A stretch of 64,000 nucleotides of DNA from Phenylobacterium deserti (GCA_943332615.1 CALQQB010000001.1:124001-188000); one strand, 5' to 3'; positions 18,426 through 27,416 are shown, numbered from the stretch's first letter. The notes: generated by a model from the sequence alone, not told the origin. Numbers and translations: made by a program.

Positions 18426-19450
18426 GCGCTCTCGCTCGCGGGTTCGCGCTTGGTCGGATCGCCGGTAACAACAGCCGCACTGCTCATCGGCCGCATCTGG
18501 AGGTCGGCCAACAAGGCGTCGTCGGCGTTTCGGCCCGGGTTGTTGGTGGTGAGCAGGCGGGCGCCCACGAAGATGGAGTTGGCGCCGGCGAGGAAGCAGA
18601 GCGCCTGATGTTCCGCGCTCATATGCTCGCGGCCGGCGGCGATCCGGACCATGGCCTTGGGGCAGACCAGGCGGGCGACGGCGATCATGCGGACGAACTC
18701 GATGGGGTTCACCGGCGTGGACCCACCCAGCGGCGTGCCCGCTATCGGCATCAGGTCGTTGATCGGCAGACTCTCTGGATGCGCCGGGAGCGTCGCCAAC
18801 TGGTGAAGCAGCCCGGCCCGGTCGCGGCGGGTCTCGCCCATGCCGACGATGCCGCCGCAGCAGGTGCTCATTCCGGCGTCGCGCACGGCCTCCAGGGTGT
18901 CCAGGCGGTCCTGATAGGTCCGGGTGGTGACGACCTTGTCGTAGTAGGCTGGGCCGGTGTCGAGGTTGTGGTTGTAGTAGTCGAGGCCGGCCGCCTTGAG
19001 AGACTTGGCCTGGTCCCGCGTCAGCATGCCCAGCGTGGCGCAGGTCTCCAGGCCGAGGGCCTTCACGCCCAAGATCATGGCAGCGACCTTGGGCATGTCG
19101 CGGTCCTTCACGTCACGCCAGGCCGCGCCCATGCAGAAGCGCTGGGCTCCGCCGGCCTTGGCGTCCTTGGCCGCCGCGATCACGGTGTCGGCGTCCAGCA
19201 GCTTGGAGGCGGTGGTGGCGGTCTTGAAGTGCTGAGACTGGCTGCAATAGCCGCAGTTCTCGGGGCAGCCGCCGGTCTTCACCGACAGCAGCTGCGAGAG
19301 CTGCAGCTCGGTGGGGTCGAACCAGGCCCGGTGAACCTGCGCTGCGCGGAACACCAGCTCGGTCAACGGCAGCTCGAACAGGGCCTCCACCTCCTCCAGG
19401 GTCCAGTCGTGGCGCGGCTGGGCGGCTTGCTTCCGTGAGGTTCGCGACAT
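18422..19450 (-). CDS. bioB: biotin synthase
   Basis: 342 residues from the ATG at 19450; a GTG lies one codon earlier. The radical-SAM cluster motif CPENCGYC is at about residues 62-69, and the second-cluster cysteines lie in [18 protein letters not shown] and [12 protein letters not shown]. The arginine ligand region is MVRIAAGR. It inserts sulfur into dethiobiotin. Its position between isovaleryl-CoA dehydrogenase and the CoA-transferase is notable, because the carboxylase of this operon needs biotin. It overlaps both neighbours by 1-4 bases, so it is translated as part of the operon. No other biotin synthesis gene is visible here. Confidence 0.95.
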   Translation of the reverse strand: MSRTSRKQAAQPRHDWTLEEVEALFELPLTELVFRAAQVHRAWFDPTELQLSQLLSVKTGGCPENCGYCSQSQHFKTATTASKLLDADTVIAAAKDAKAGGAQRFCMGAAWRDVKDRDMPKVAAMILGVKALGLETCATLGMLTRDQAKSLKAAGLDYYNHNLDTGPAYYDKVVTTRTYQDRLDTLEAVRDAGMSTCCGGIVGMGETRRDRAGLLHQLATLPAHPESLPINDLMPIAGTPLGGSTPVNPIEFVRMIAVARLVCPKAMVRIAAGREHMSAEHQALCFLAGANSIFVGARLLTTNNPGRNADDALLADLQMRPMSSAAVVTGDPTKREPASESA

Positions 19451-20601
19451 CACCCGCCCACCAGCTCGCGCCCGATCAGGAACCGACGGATCTCATTGGT
19501 GCCGGCGCCGATGTCATAGAGCTTGGCGTCACGCAGCAGGCGCTCGACTGGGTACTCCTTAGTGTAGCCGGCGCCGCCCAGCGCCTGGATCGCCTCCAGC
19601 GACACCTTCACCGCGTTTTCCGATGCCATCAGGATCGCGCCGGCCGCGTCGAACCGCGTGGTCATGCCCGCGTCGCAGGCCTTGGCCACGGCGTAGACAT
19701 AGGCCCGCGCCGAATTCAGCGCGACGTACATGTCGGCGACCTTGCCCTGCATCAGCTGGAACGAGCCGATCGCCTGGCCGAATTGCTTGCGCTCGCGAAC
19801 GTAGGGCAGGACCACGTCCAGGCAGGCCTGCATGATCCCCAGCGGCCCGGCGGCCAGCACGGCGCGCTCGTAGTCCAGGCCGCTCATCAAGACGCCGACG
19901 CCGCCGTTCTCGGGCCCCACGATGTTCTCGGCCGGCACCTCGCAGTCCTCGAACACCAGTTCGCCGGTGTCGGAGCCGCGCATGCCCATCTTGTCGAGCT
20001 TCTGCGAGACGTGGAAACCGGCGAAGCCCTTCTCGACGATGAAGGCGGTGATGCCGCGCGAGGCGGCTTCCGGGCTGGTCTTGGCGTAGACGACCAGGGT
20101 GTCGGCGTGCGGGGCGTTGGTGATCCAGAACTTCGTGCCGTTGAGCACGTAGCGGTCGCCCTTCTTCTCGGCCTTCAGGCGCATGGAGACCACGTCGGAG
20201 CCGCTGCCGGCCTCACTCATGGCCAGAGCGCCCACGTGCTCGCCGCTGATCAGCCGGGGCAGGTAGCGGCGCGTCTGTTCGTCGGAGTCCCAGCGGCGCA
20301 GCTGGTTGATGCAGAGGTTGGAGTGGGCGCCGTAGCTGAGGCCGATGGACGCCGAGGCGCGGCTGACCTCCTCCATGGCCACCACGTGCTCCAGGTAACC
20401 CAGGCCCAGGCCGCCGAATTCCTCGTCGACGGTGATGCCGTGCAGGCCCAGCTCGCCCATCTGCGGCCACAGGTGGCGCGGGAATTCATTGGTGGCGTCG
20501 ATCTCGGCCGCGAGCGGCGCGATCCGGTCAGCCGCAAAGCGCACGGTCGTAGCGCGGATCATATCCGCTGAATCGCCCAGCATATGATTGAACTCTGACA
20601 C
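19450..20601 (-). CDS. liuA: isovaleryl-CoA dehydrogenase
   Basis: 383 residues from a GTG at 20601, chosen because GGAG lies seven bases upstream (a GTG at 20607 has it only three bases away). The acyl-CoA dehydrogenase fold is complete, with FAD and substrate blocks [16 protein letters not shown] and [18 protein letters not shown]. The likely catalytic base is the Glu of [14 protein letters not shown], a position used by isovaleryl-CoA dehydrogenases and not by the short-chain type. It oxidises isovaleryl-CoA to 3-methylcrotonyl-CoA with electrons passing to ETF. It is the first gene of the nine-gene operon; its promoter lies in the 264-base divergent region before mmsA. Confidence 0.94.
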   Translation of the reverse strand: MSEFNHMLGDSADMIRATTVRFAADRIAPLAAEIDATNEFPRHLWPQMGELGLHGITVDEEFGGLGLGYLEHVVAMEEVSRASASIGLSYGAHSNLCINQLRRWDSDEQTRRYLPRLISGEHVGALAMSEAGSGSDVVSMRLKAEKKGDRYVLNGTKFWITNAPHADTLVVYAKTSPEAASRGITAFIVEKGFAGFHVSQKLDKMGMRGSDTGELVFEDCEVPAENIVGPENGGVGVLMSGLDYERAVLAAGPLGIMQACLDVVLPYVRERKQFGQAIGSFQLMQGKVADMYVALNSARAYVYAVAKACDAGMTTRFDAAGAILMASENAVKVSLEAIQALGGAGYTKEYPVERLLRDAKLYDIGAGTNEIRRFLIGRELVGG

Positions 20602-20723
20602 CTTCACGCTCCGCGCATCCGGCGAACTCAAGGACGTGTTCTGGCCGGAACCTCGCGGGTCCTATTCGCAGTTGGCGGTACTCGCGTCAGTGTCGCTTAC
20701 GGTCATGTGGCTGAGCGGAATGG

Positions 20724-20735
20724 TCACCGCGGTGA
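20724..20735. promoter_or_regulatory. 12-bp perfect palindrome in the liu/mms divergent promoter
   Basis: TCACCGCGGTGA at 20724-20735 is a perfect palindrome in the 264-base region between the isovaleryl-CoA dehydrogenase and mmsA starts. A regulator site here could control both operons. The nearby MerR protein is one candidate, but the arms do not match a site I know. Confidence 0.35.
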
Positions 20736-20865
20736 TGTGAAGGGGTTCCGCGCCGCGTGAGGGACGCGCCGATCGCCACCGCCATGTAGACCGTAGCAAA
20801 AACTCGCATCAGATCGCCCGAGAACGCCATTTCGACACGAGCCGTCCCACCCTAAGGCATGGGCC

Positions 20866-22362
20866 ATGCGAGAGATCACCCACTTCATCGACGGCGCTTC
20901 TGTGGCCGGAACCTCGGGCCGCTACAGCGACGTGTTCAACCCCAACACCGGGGAAGTCCAAGCCAGGGTCGCCCTGGCCTCGACCGCCGAGGTCGACAAG
21001 GCCGTGCAGTCGTCGCTGCGCGCGCAGCAGACCTGGGCGCTGGTGAACCCGCAGCGGCGGGCCCGGGTGATGTTCGAATTCAAGCGGCTGATCGAGCGCG
21101 ACATGGACGCCCTGGCCGAGCTGCTGTCGAGCGAGCACGGCAAGGTCATCGCCGACAGCAAGGGCGACGTCCAAAGAGGGCTCGAAGTCATCGAGTTCGC
21201 CTGCGGCATCCCGCACCTGCTGAAGGGCGAGTACACCGAGGGCGCCGGGCCCGGCATCGACGTCTATTCCATGCGCCAGCCGCTGGGCGTGGCGGCGGGG
21301 ATCACGCCGTTCAACTTCCCCGGCATGATCCCGATGTGGATGTTCGGGGTGGCCATCGCCACGGGCAACACCTTCGTCCTGAAGCCGTCGGAGAAGGACC
21401 CGACGCTGCCGGTGAAGCTGGCCGAGCTGATGATGGAGGCCGGGGCGCCCAAGGGCGTGCTGAACGTCATCCACGGCGACAAGACCGCCGTCGACGCCAT
21501 CCTCGACCACCCGGACATCAAGGCCGTAAGCTTCGTCGGCAGCTCCGACATCGCGCAGTATGTCTACTCACGGGGTACGGCGCACGGGAAGCGCGTGCAG
21601 GCCATGGGCGGGGCCAAGAACCACGGGGTGATCCTGCCCGACGCCGACCTTGAGCAGGCGGTGAAGGACATCATGGGCGCGGCCTACGGCTCGGCCGGCG
21701 AACGCTGCATGGCGCTGCCGGTCGTGGTGCCGGTCGGCAAGAAGACCGCCGACGAGGTGCGTGAGCGAGTCCTAAGCGAACTGGACAGCCTGAAGGTCGG
21801 CCTCTCCACCGACGCGGAGGCTCAGTACGGCCCGGTGGTGTCGGCCGCCCACAAGCAGAAGATCAGCGACTACATCCAGCTGGGCGTCGACGAGGGCGCC
21901 GAGCTGGTGGTCGACGGCCGCGGCTTCAAGCTGCAAGGCTACGAGAACGGCTTCTTCCTGGGCCCCAGCCTGTTCGACCAGGTGAAGCCCAACATGAAGA
22001 CCTACCAGGAGGAGATCTTCGGGCCGGTGCTGCAGATCCTGCGCACGGAAAGCTTCGAGGAGGCCCTGGCCCTGCCGTCGGCCCATCAATACGGAAACGG
22101 CGTCGCCATCTTCACCCGCAACGGCCGCGCCGCGCGCGAGTTCGCCGCGCGAGTGAATGTGGGCATGGTCGGGATCAACGTCCCGATCCCGGTGCCGGTG
22201 GCCTACCATTCCTTCGGCGGCTGGAAGCGCTCAGCCTTCGGCGACGCCAACCAACACGGCATGGAGGGCGTGCGCTTCTACACCAAGGTGAAGACCATCA
22301 CTGCCCGGTGGCCCGAGGGGTCCGTCGAGGATAGCGCCTTCGTCATCCCGACGATGCGATAG
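20866..22362 (+). CDS. mmsA: methylmalonate-semialdehyde dehydrogenase (CoA-acylating)
   Basis: 498 residues, the family length. The aldehyde dehydrogenase blocks are AAGITPFNFPGMIPMWMFG, then KAVSFVGSS (cofactor loop), and the catalytic cysteine in YGSAGERCMALP. The FNFPGMIP form is typical of MmsA and not of ordinary aldehyde dehydrogenases. It converts methylmalonate semialdehyde to propionyl-CoA in valine breakdown. It is first in a plus-strand set that also includes the MerR, acyl-CoA dehydrogenase, hydrolase and mmsB genes. The 2-dehydro-3-deoxy-inositol branch is another known role of the family, but no inositol genes are nearby. Confidence 0.95.
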   Translation: MREITHFIDGASVAGTSGRYSDVFNPNTGEVQARVALASTAEVDKAVQSSLRAQQTWALVNPQRRARVMFEFKRLIERDMDALAELLSSEHGKVIADSKGDVQRGLEVIEFACGIPHLLKGEYTEGAGPGIDVYSMRQPLGVAAGITPFNFPGMIPMWMFGVAIATGNTFVLKPSEKDPTLPVKLAELMMEAGAPKGVLNVIHGDKTAVDAILDHPDIKAVSFVGSSDIAQYVYSRGTAHGKRVQAMGGAKNHGVILPDADLEQAVKDIMGAAYGSAGERCMALPVVVPVGKKTADEVRERVLSELDSLKVGLSTDAEAQYGPVVSAAHKQKISDYIQLGVDEGAELVVDGRGFKLQGYENGFFLGPSLFDQVKPNMKTYQEEIFGPVLQILRTESFEEALALPSAHQYGNGVAIFTRNGRAAREFAARVNVGMVGINVPIPVPVAYHSFGGWKRSAFGDANQHGMEGVRFYTKVKTITARWPEGSVEDSAFVIPTMR

Positions 22363-22451
22363 AGCTCCCGGTGTGTTCGACCGTCATCCGCAACCCACCG
22401 CACCGCCTCCGGGCGGACCCTTTGCGCGACCTATCCGATCGGGTGGCGACC

Positions 22452-22832
22452 ATGAGGGGGTCCGACGGCCCGAAGCCGGACGGTTGGGAAGATGTCGGCT
22501 TTGAAGCGACCGTCGGACAGATCTGCGAGCTCTTTGGCGTTACGCCGCGGGCGATCAGGTTCTATGACGAGCACGGCCTCGTTCGGGCGCGCCGAGATAC
22601 ACTGAATCGAAGGCGCTTTGGCCTGGGCGCCAGGCGCCGGCTTGAGATCGTCATCCTGCTGCGCCGGGCCGGCGTCGGCATAAATGATATTCGCAGCGTC
22701 CTCGGTTGCGCTGAGCAGCGCGGTTCTTTCGGGCGCATCGCATCCTTGCTTCGGACGCGGCTCGAGGCGTTGGACCGTGAACGCGCGTCGGTGCTGCTGG
22801 CGCTCGCGAAGCTTGAACAAGCTGCAGCCTGA
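22452..22832 (+). CDS. MerR family transcriptional regulator
   Basis: 126 residues from the ATG at 22452; an in-frame ATG at 22371 precedes it but its leader is not protein-like. The N-terminal winged helix is clear: TVGQICELFGVTPRAIRFYD, then EHGLVRARRDTLNRRRFG, then RRRLEIVILLRRAGVGINDI. The C-terminal helix is short, without metal-binding cysteines. MerR regulators twist promoters with long spacers. A MerR protein (LiuR) controls leucine/valine catabolism in gammaproteobacteria, and this gene lies inside the valine set beside the leucine operon, so a similar role is likely. It has not been shown for this protein. Confidence 0.88.
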   Translation: MRGSDGPKPDGWEDVGFEATVGQICELFGVTPRAIRFYDEHGLVRARRDTLNRRRFGLGARRRLEIVILLRRAGVGINDIRSVLGCAEQRGSFGRIASLLRTRLEALDRERASVLLALAKLEQAAA

Positions 22833-22834
22833 CC

Positions 22835-23971
22835 ATGGACTTCAACCTCACCGAGGACCAGCGGGCGATCGAGGACGCCGCGCGCGCCTTCGCCGCCGCC
22901 GAACTGGCGCCGCACTCCGCGCGCTGGGACGAGGAGAAGATGTTCTCGCGCGCGGTGCTGCAGCAGGCCGCGGAACTGGGCTTCGCCGGGTTGTATGTCC
23001 GGGAGGACGTGGGCGGTTCGGCTCTCAGCCGCCTGGACGCCTCGCTGGTGTTCGAGCAGCTCTCCTACGGCGACGTGGCCAGTGCGGCCTTCATCTCTAT
23101 CCACAACATGGCCAGCTGGATGGTCGACCGGTTCGGCTCTGACGAGCTGCGTCATCGGTTCCTGCCGAAGCTCACCACCATGGAGCAGATCGCCTCCTAC
23201 TGCCTGACGGAGCCCGGCTCCGGCTCGGATGCGGCCGCGATGAAGACGTCTGCGGTGAAGGATGGTGACCAGTACGTCCTCAACGGCTCCAAGGCCTTCA
23301 TTTCCGGCGCCGGGTTCTCGGATGTCTACGTCGTCATGGCGCGGACCGGCGGGGTGGGCGCTCGCGGCGTCTCGACCTTCGTCGTGGAGAACGGGACGCC
23401 TGGCCTGTCGTTCGGCGCCCAGGAACGCAAGATGGGCTGGAATGCCCAGCCGACCGCTACGGTGAACTTCGACGACTGTCGGGTGCCCGAGGCCAACCGG
23501 GTTGGCGGCGAAGACGAGGGGTTCAAGATCGCCATGGCGGGCCTGGACGGCGGGCGGATCAACATCGCCTCCTGCTCGCTGGGGGGCGCCGGTTTCGCGC
23601 TCGACACCGCCAAGACCTACCTGGAGACGCGCAAGCAGTTCGGCCAGGCGCTCAAGGAATTCCAGGGCCTGCAGTGGCGCTTCGCCGACATGGCCACCGA
23701 CCTGGACGCCGCCCGCCTGATGGTCCGCCGCGCCGCCCATGCTCTGGACAACAAGAACCCCAAAGCCACCCAGTACTGCGCCATGGCCAAGCGCTTCGCC
23801 ACCGACGCCGGCTTCGAGGTGGCCAACCAGGCGCTGCAGCTGCACGGCGGCTACGGCTACCTGCGCGACTATCCGCTGGAGCGCATCGTGCGCGACCTGC
23901 GCGTCCACCAGATCCTGGAAGGCACCAACGAGATCATGCGCGTGATCACCGCGCGGGAGCTGTTCCGCTGA
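22835..23971 (+). CDS. acyl-CoA dehydrogenase, probably isobutyryl-CoA dehydrogenase
   Basis: 378 residues. Signatures are CLTEPGSGSDAAAMKTSAVK, FISGAGFSDVYVVMARTG and the C-terminal HGGYGYLRDYPLERIVRDLR with QILEGTNEIMRV, where the last Glu region is the usual catalytic-base position of short-chain acyl-CoA dehydrogenases. It sits between the MerR gene (2 bases before) and the hydrolase (1-base overlap) in the valine set, so isobutyryl-CoA to methacrylyl-CoA is the likely step. Substrate preference is by context. No enoyl-CoA hydratase for the next step is present in this set. Confidence 0.88.
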   Translation: MDFNLTEDQRAIEDAARAFAAAELAPHSARWDEEKMFSRAVLQQAAELGFAGLYVREDVGGSALSRLDASLVFEQLSYGDVASAAFISIHNMASWMVDRFGSDELRHRFLPKLTTMEQIASYCLTEPGSGSDAAAMKTSAVKDGDQYVLNGSKAFISGAGFSDVYVVMARTGGVGARGVSTFVVENGTPGLSFGAQERKMGWNAQPTATVNFDDCRVPEANRVGGEDEGFKIAMAGLDGGRINIASCSLGGAGFALDTAKTYLETRKQFGQALKEFQGLQWRFADMATDLDAARLMVRRAAHALDNKNPKATQYCAMAKRFATDAGFEVANQALQLHGGYGYLRDYPLERIVRDLRVHQILEGTNEIMRVITARELFR

Positions 23972-25194
23972 TGAGTGAAGCTGACGAAGTCCTCTGCCGG
24001 GTCGAGGGCAGGGTCGGGCGGATCACGCTCAACCGCCCCCAGGCCATCCATGCGCTGACCACCAACATGTGCCGGCTGATGACCGACGCGCTGGCCGCCT
24101 GGCGAGACGATCCTGGCGTCGAGTTGGTGATGTTCGACCACTCCGGCGAGCGCGGCTTCTGCGCCGGCGGCGACATCCGCATGCTGGCCGATAGCGGCGC
24201 CGGGGACGGCCGGCTGGCGCGGGAGTTCTTCTTCACCGAGTACCGGCTGAACGACCTCATCTTCAACTACGCCAAGCCACGCATCGCCTTCATGGACGGC
24301 ATCACCATGGGCGGCGGCGTGGGCCTCGCGCGGCCCTGCCGGTTCCGGGTGGCGACCGAGCGGACCACCTTCGCCATGCCGGAGAGCGGGATCGGCCTGT
24401 TCCCGGACGTCGGCGGCGGCTGGTATCTTTCGCGCATGCCGGATCACATCGGCCTGTGGCTGGCGCTGACTGGGGCGCGGATCAAGGCGGCCGACTGCGA
24501 ACTGCTGCAGATCGCCACCGACTTCGTGGAGAGCGCGAAAGTTCCCGAGCTCAAGGCCGCGATCCTGGCCGCGCCGGACCGCACCGAGGCGCTGCTCACC
24601 GAGTTCGAAGGCGACGCCGGCCGCCCGACGATCGCCGCTCATCAGGACGAGATCGCCCGCCTGTTTGCCGGCGACACCCTGGAGGCCATCGTTGCAGCCC
24701 TCAAGGCGACCGACACGGATTGGGCGAACGACCAGCTGACGATCCTGGCGACCAAATCACCCACCACCATGAAGGTCAGCCTGCGGCAGCTGCAGCGCGG
24801 GGCCCGCTGCGCCACCTTCGCCGAGAACATGGCGATGGAGTACCGCATCGGCGCGCGTATCGTGCAGAGCCACGACTTCATCGAGGGCGTCCGCGCGGTC
24901 ATCGTCGAGAAGGACAATGCCCCGAAGTGGTCTCCGGCCACGGTCGAAGCGGTCACCGACGCCCAGCTCGATACCATTTTTTCGACCCTCCCTTCCGATC
25001 AGGAGTGGTCGCCGGGTGCGGCGGCGGATCCCGAGGACAAGCTGCACCGCATCGACCCTGGCGTCGTGAAGAAGGAAGTGACGGCCGCCGGCTTCAAGTT
25101 CGAAGGCGAGAGCAACGTGCTGGCCAACCCGGACGACGACCACACGAAGACGGTGTTCGACCCCGTCCACTTGACCTCGGGACTGAACACCTAG
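23971..25194 (+). CDS. 3-hydroxyisobutyryl-CoA hydrolase with a foreign C-terminal tail
   Basis: 407 residues; the family is usually about 340-360. Residues 1-347 are a normal hydrolase of the crotonase fold: ERGFCAGGDIRMLADSG (oxyanion loop), FMDGITMGGGVGLA, and the acid residues of MPESGIGLFPDVGGGWYLS. The normal end is at LPSDQEWSP. Residues from about 348 (AADPEDKLHRIDPGVVKKEV onward) match, from memory, the C-terminal part of a SAM-dependent methyltransferase family (LHRIDP, GESNVLANP, DDDHTK). The last residues, HLTSGLNT, resemble an IS481 transposase end. After the stop the same frame continues VIYKFRKPKWGG, the methyltransferase's expected end. It therefore looks like a gene fusion scar. 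The hydrolase core looks intact. Confidence 0.9.
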   Translation: MSEADEVLCRVEGRVGRITLNRPQAIHALTTNMCRLMTDALAAWRDDPGVELVMFDHSGERGFCAGGDIRMLADSGAGDGRLAREFFFTEYRLNDLIFNYAKPRIAFMDGITMGGGVGLARPCRFRVATERTTFAMPESGIGLFPDVGGGWYLSRMPDHIGLWLALTGARIKAADCELLQIATDFVESAKVPELKAAILAAPDRTEALLTEFEGDAGRPTIAAHQDEIARLFAGDTLEAIVAALKATDTDWANDQLTILATKSPTTMKVSLRQLQRGARCATFAENMAMEYRIGARIVQSHDFIEGVRAVIVEKDNAPKWSPATVEAVTDAQLDTIFSTLPSDQEWSPGAAADPEDKLHRIDPGVVKKEVTAAGFKFEGESNVLANPDDDHTKTVFDPVHLTSGLNT

Positions 25195-25230
25195 GTCATC
25201 TACAAGTTCCGCAAGCCCAAATGGGGCGGC
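25014..25230 (+). pseudogene. methyltransferase 3'-end remnant fused to the hydrolase gene
   Basis: In the frame of the hydrolase, codons from 25014 read like the C-terminus of a SAM-dependent methyltransferase family: DKLHRIDPGVVKKEVTAAGF, then GESNVLANPDDDHTKTVFDP, then (after a stop at 25192-25194) VIYKFRKPKWGG. The segment between FDP and VIYKF is replaced by VHLTSGLNT and the stop. The recognition is from remembered family sequence. The remnant ends about 18 bases before the mmsB start. Confidence 0.6.
25161..25194 (-). mobile_element. IS481-like terminal footprint next to CTAG
   Basis: Read on the minus strand from 25194, the sequence is CTAG, then GTGTTCAGTCCCGAGGTCAA. The intact IS tip at 44013-44037 reads CTAG, then ATGTTCAGCCCCGACGTGAG; 18 of 24 bases after CTAG agree. 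On the plus strand the translations end HLTSGLNT and, for the IS transposase, HLTSGLNI. IS481 relatives can target CTAG and take the transposase stop from it. The footprint is about 30 bases; the rest of the element is absent. Confidence 0.45.
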
Positions 25231-25248
25231 GCAGATTCCGAGGATTCC

Positions 25249-26136
25249 ATGACCCGCATTGCGTTCATCGGCCTGGGCAATATGGGCGGCGGGATGGCCG
25301 CCAACCAGGCGAAGGCGGGACGCGAGGTCGTGGCCTTCGACCTCTCGCTGGCGGCGCTCGATAGAGCCGCCGCCGTCGGCTGTTCGCCCGCGGCTTCCGT
25401 GGCCGAAGCGGTAAAGGGGGCCGATGCGGTCATCACGATGCTGCCGGCCGGCCCACACGTGCGGCAGGTCTATGCCGAGCACATCCTGCCCCATGCGCCC
25501 AATACGGCGCTGCTGATCGACTCCTCGACCATCGACGTGGAGAGCGCCCGCGCCGTGGCCGTCCAGGCTACGGCGGCGGGCTTCCGCTTCGCGGACGCCC
25601 CGGTCTCCGGCGGTACGGCGGCGGCAGACGCCGGGATTCTGGCCTTTATGGTCGGCTGCGACGAGGCGGACTTTGCGGCGATCGAGGACGTCATTGCGCC
25701 GATGTCACGGGCGACGATGCGCGCCGGCGACCATGGAGCCGGGCAGGCGGCCAAGATCTGCAACAATATGGTGCTCGGCATCTCGATGATCGGGGTGTGC
25801 GAAGCCTTTGCACTCGCCGAGAAGCTGGGCCTGGAGGGCGAGCGGTTCTTCGAGATCGCGTCCAAGTCCTCCGGCCAGTGCTGGAGCTTGACCAGCTATT
25901 GCCCGTTCCCGGGCCCGGTGCCGACCGCGCCGTCCAACCGCGGCTACGAAGGCGGCTTCGCCACGGCGATGATGCTGAAGGACCTGAAACTGGCGCAGGA
26001 GGCCGCCGCCAAGGCCGGCGCATCGACCCCGCTGGGCGCCACGGCTGAAGGGCTCTACGCGCTGTTCGACCGCCTCGGCGGTGGGGGCAAGGACTTCTCG
26101 GCGATTCTGGAATTGCTGCGGGGCAACGCGCCGTAA
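25249..26136 (+). CDS. mmsB: 3-hydroxyisobutyrate dehydrogenase
   Basis: 295 residues, the family length. The NAD-binding FIGLGNMGGGMAANQAKAG is at the N-terminus; the substrate loop DAPVSGGTAAADAGILAFMV and the catalytic Lys in GAGQAAKICNNMVLG are present, and SYCPFPGPVPTAPSNRGYEG is typical of the valine enzyme. It oxidises 3-hydroxyisobutyrate to methylmalonate semialdehyde, the substrate of the MmsA encoded upstream. It starts 54 bases after the hydrolase stop, just after the methyltransferase remnant. Confidence 0.95.
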   Translation: MTRIAFIGLGNMGGGMAANQAKAGREVVAFDLSLAALDRAAAVGCSPAASVAEAVKGADAVITMLPAGPHVRQVYAEHILPHAPNTALLIDSSTIDVESARAVAVQATAAGFRFADAPVSGGTAAADAGILAFMVGCDEADFAAIEDVIAPMSRATMRAGDHGAGQAAKICNNMVLGISMIGVCEAFALAEKLGLEGERFFEIASKSSGQCWSLTSYCPFPGPVPTAPSNRGYEGGFATAMMLKDLKLAQEAAAKAGASTPLGATAEGLYALFDRLGGGGKDFSAILELLRGNAP

Positions 26137-26189
26137 GCCATGCGGCCTTCGACAATAGGGCCGCTTCTCGAGGTTTCAGGGAAACCGAC

Positions 26190-27416
26190 ATGACCTCCGA
26201 CTCCGTCGTCATTGCCGCCTACGCCCGCACGCCCATGGGCGGCTTCCAGGGCGTCCTGTCCGGCGCGAAGGCCACCGATCTCGGCGCCGCTGCGGTGAAG
26301 GCTGCCGTCGAGCGCTCGGGCGCCGATCCCGCGGCGGTCGAGCAGATCATCATGGGCTGCGTGCTGCCCGCGGGCCTGGGCCAGGCGCCGGCTCGCCAGG
26401 CGGCCCTCGGCGCCGGCCTGCCGACTTCCGTCGAGGCGGTCACCGTCAACAAGATGTGCGGCTCGGGCATGCAGGCCGCGATCCTGGCGCACGACGCCCT
26501 GGCCGCGGGCTCCGCCGACATCATCATCGCCGGCGGCATGGAGAGCATGACCAACGCGCCGTACCTGATGACCAAGCACCGTGGCGGCGCCCGCATCGGC
26601 CACGACACCCTGTTCGACCACATGTACCTGGACGGCCTGGAGGACGCCTACGAGCCCGGCCGCCTGATGGGCTCCTTCGCCGAAGAGAGCGCCAAGCACT
26701 ACCAGTTCACCCGCGAAGCGATGGACGACTACGCCATAGCTTCTCTGTCAAAGGCCAAGGCCGCCATCGAGAGCGGTGCCTTCAAGCGCGAGATCACTGC
26801 GGTCACGATCACCGACCGCAAGGGTTCCACCTCGGTCGACACCGACGAACAGCCCCTGAAGGCCGACCCGTCGAAGATCCCGACGCTGCGCCCCGCCTTC
26901 GCCAAGGATGGCGCCATCACCGCCGCCAACGCCTCGTCGATCTCCGACGGCGCCGCCGCCCTGGTGATGACCCGCGAGAGCGTGGCCCGGAAGCTGGGCA
27001 TGACCATCGTCGCTCGCGTCGCCAGCCACGCCGCCCACGCCCACGAGCCCGGCCTCTTCACCACCGCCCCCGTGCCCGCTATCCAGAAGGCCCTGAAGCG
27101 CGCCGGCTGGTCCGTGGCCGACGTCGACCTCTTCGAGGTCAACGAGGCCTTCGCCGTCGTCGCCATGATCGCCGAGCGCGACCTCGGCCTCGACCGCGCC
27201 AAGCTGAACATCCACGGCGGCGCCTGCGCCCTCGGCCACCCCATCGGCGCCAGCGGCGCGCGCATCCTGGCGACCCTGCTCAGCGCCCTCGAAACCACCG
27301 GCGGCAAACGCGGCGTCGCCAGCCTCTGCATCGGCGGCGGCGAAGCCACGGCGATGGCGGTGGAGTTAGCCCAGAGCGTCGTCGCACCGGCCCTTGGACC
27401 GTCGCGAGGGGCTTGA
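26190..27416 (+). CDS. acetyl-CoA C-acetyltransferase (thiolase)
   Basis: 408 residues. The acyl-accepting Cys is in TVNKMCGSGMQAAILA; the second catalytic pair is the His of GGACALGHPIGASGAR and the Cys of SLCIGGGEATAMAVE. These are degradative/biosynthetic thiolase II features. The C-terminus carries about a dozen extra residues (QSVVAPALGPSRGA). It is last in the valine set but its reaction, cleavage of acetoacetyl-CoA, finishes the leucine branch after the CoA-transferase, so it links the two operons. The gap from mmsB is 53 bases, long enough for its own promoter. Confidence 0.94.
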   Translation: MTSDSVVIAAYARTPMGGFQGVLSGAKATDLGAAAVKAAVERSGADPAAVEQIIMGCVLPAGLGQAPARQAALGAGLPTSVEAVTVNKMCGSGMQAAILAHDALAAGSADIIIAGGMESMTNAPYLMTKHRGGARIGHDTLFDHMYLDGLEDAYEPGRLMGSFAEESAKHYQFTREAMDDYAIASLSKAKAAIESGAFKREITAVTITDRKGSTSVDTDEQPLKADPSKIPTLRPAFAKDGAITAANASSISDGAAALVMTRESVARKLGMTIVARVASHAAHAHEPGLFTTAPVPAIQKALKRAGWSVADVDLFEVNEAFAVVAMIAERDLGLDRAKLNIHGGACALGHPIGASGARILATLLSALETTGGKRGVASLCIGGGEATAMAVELAQSVVAPALGPSRGA

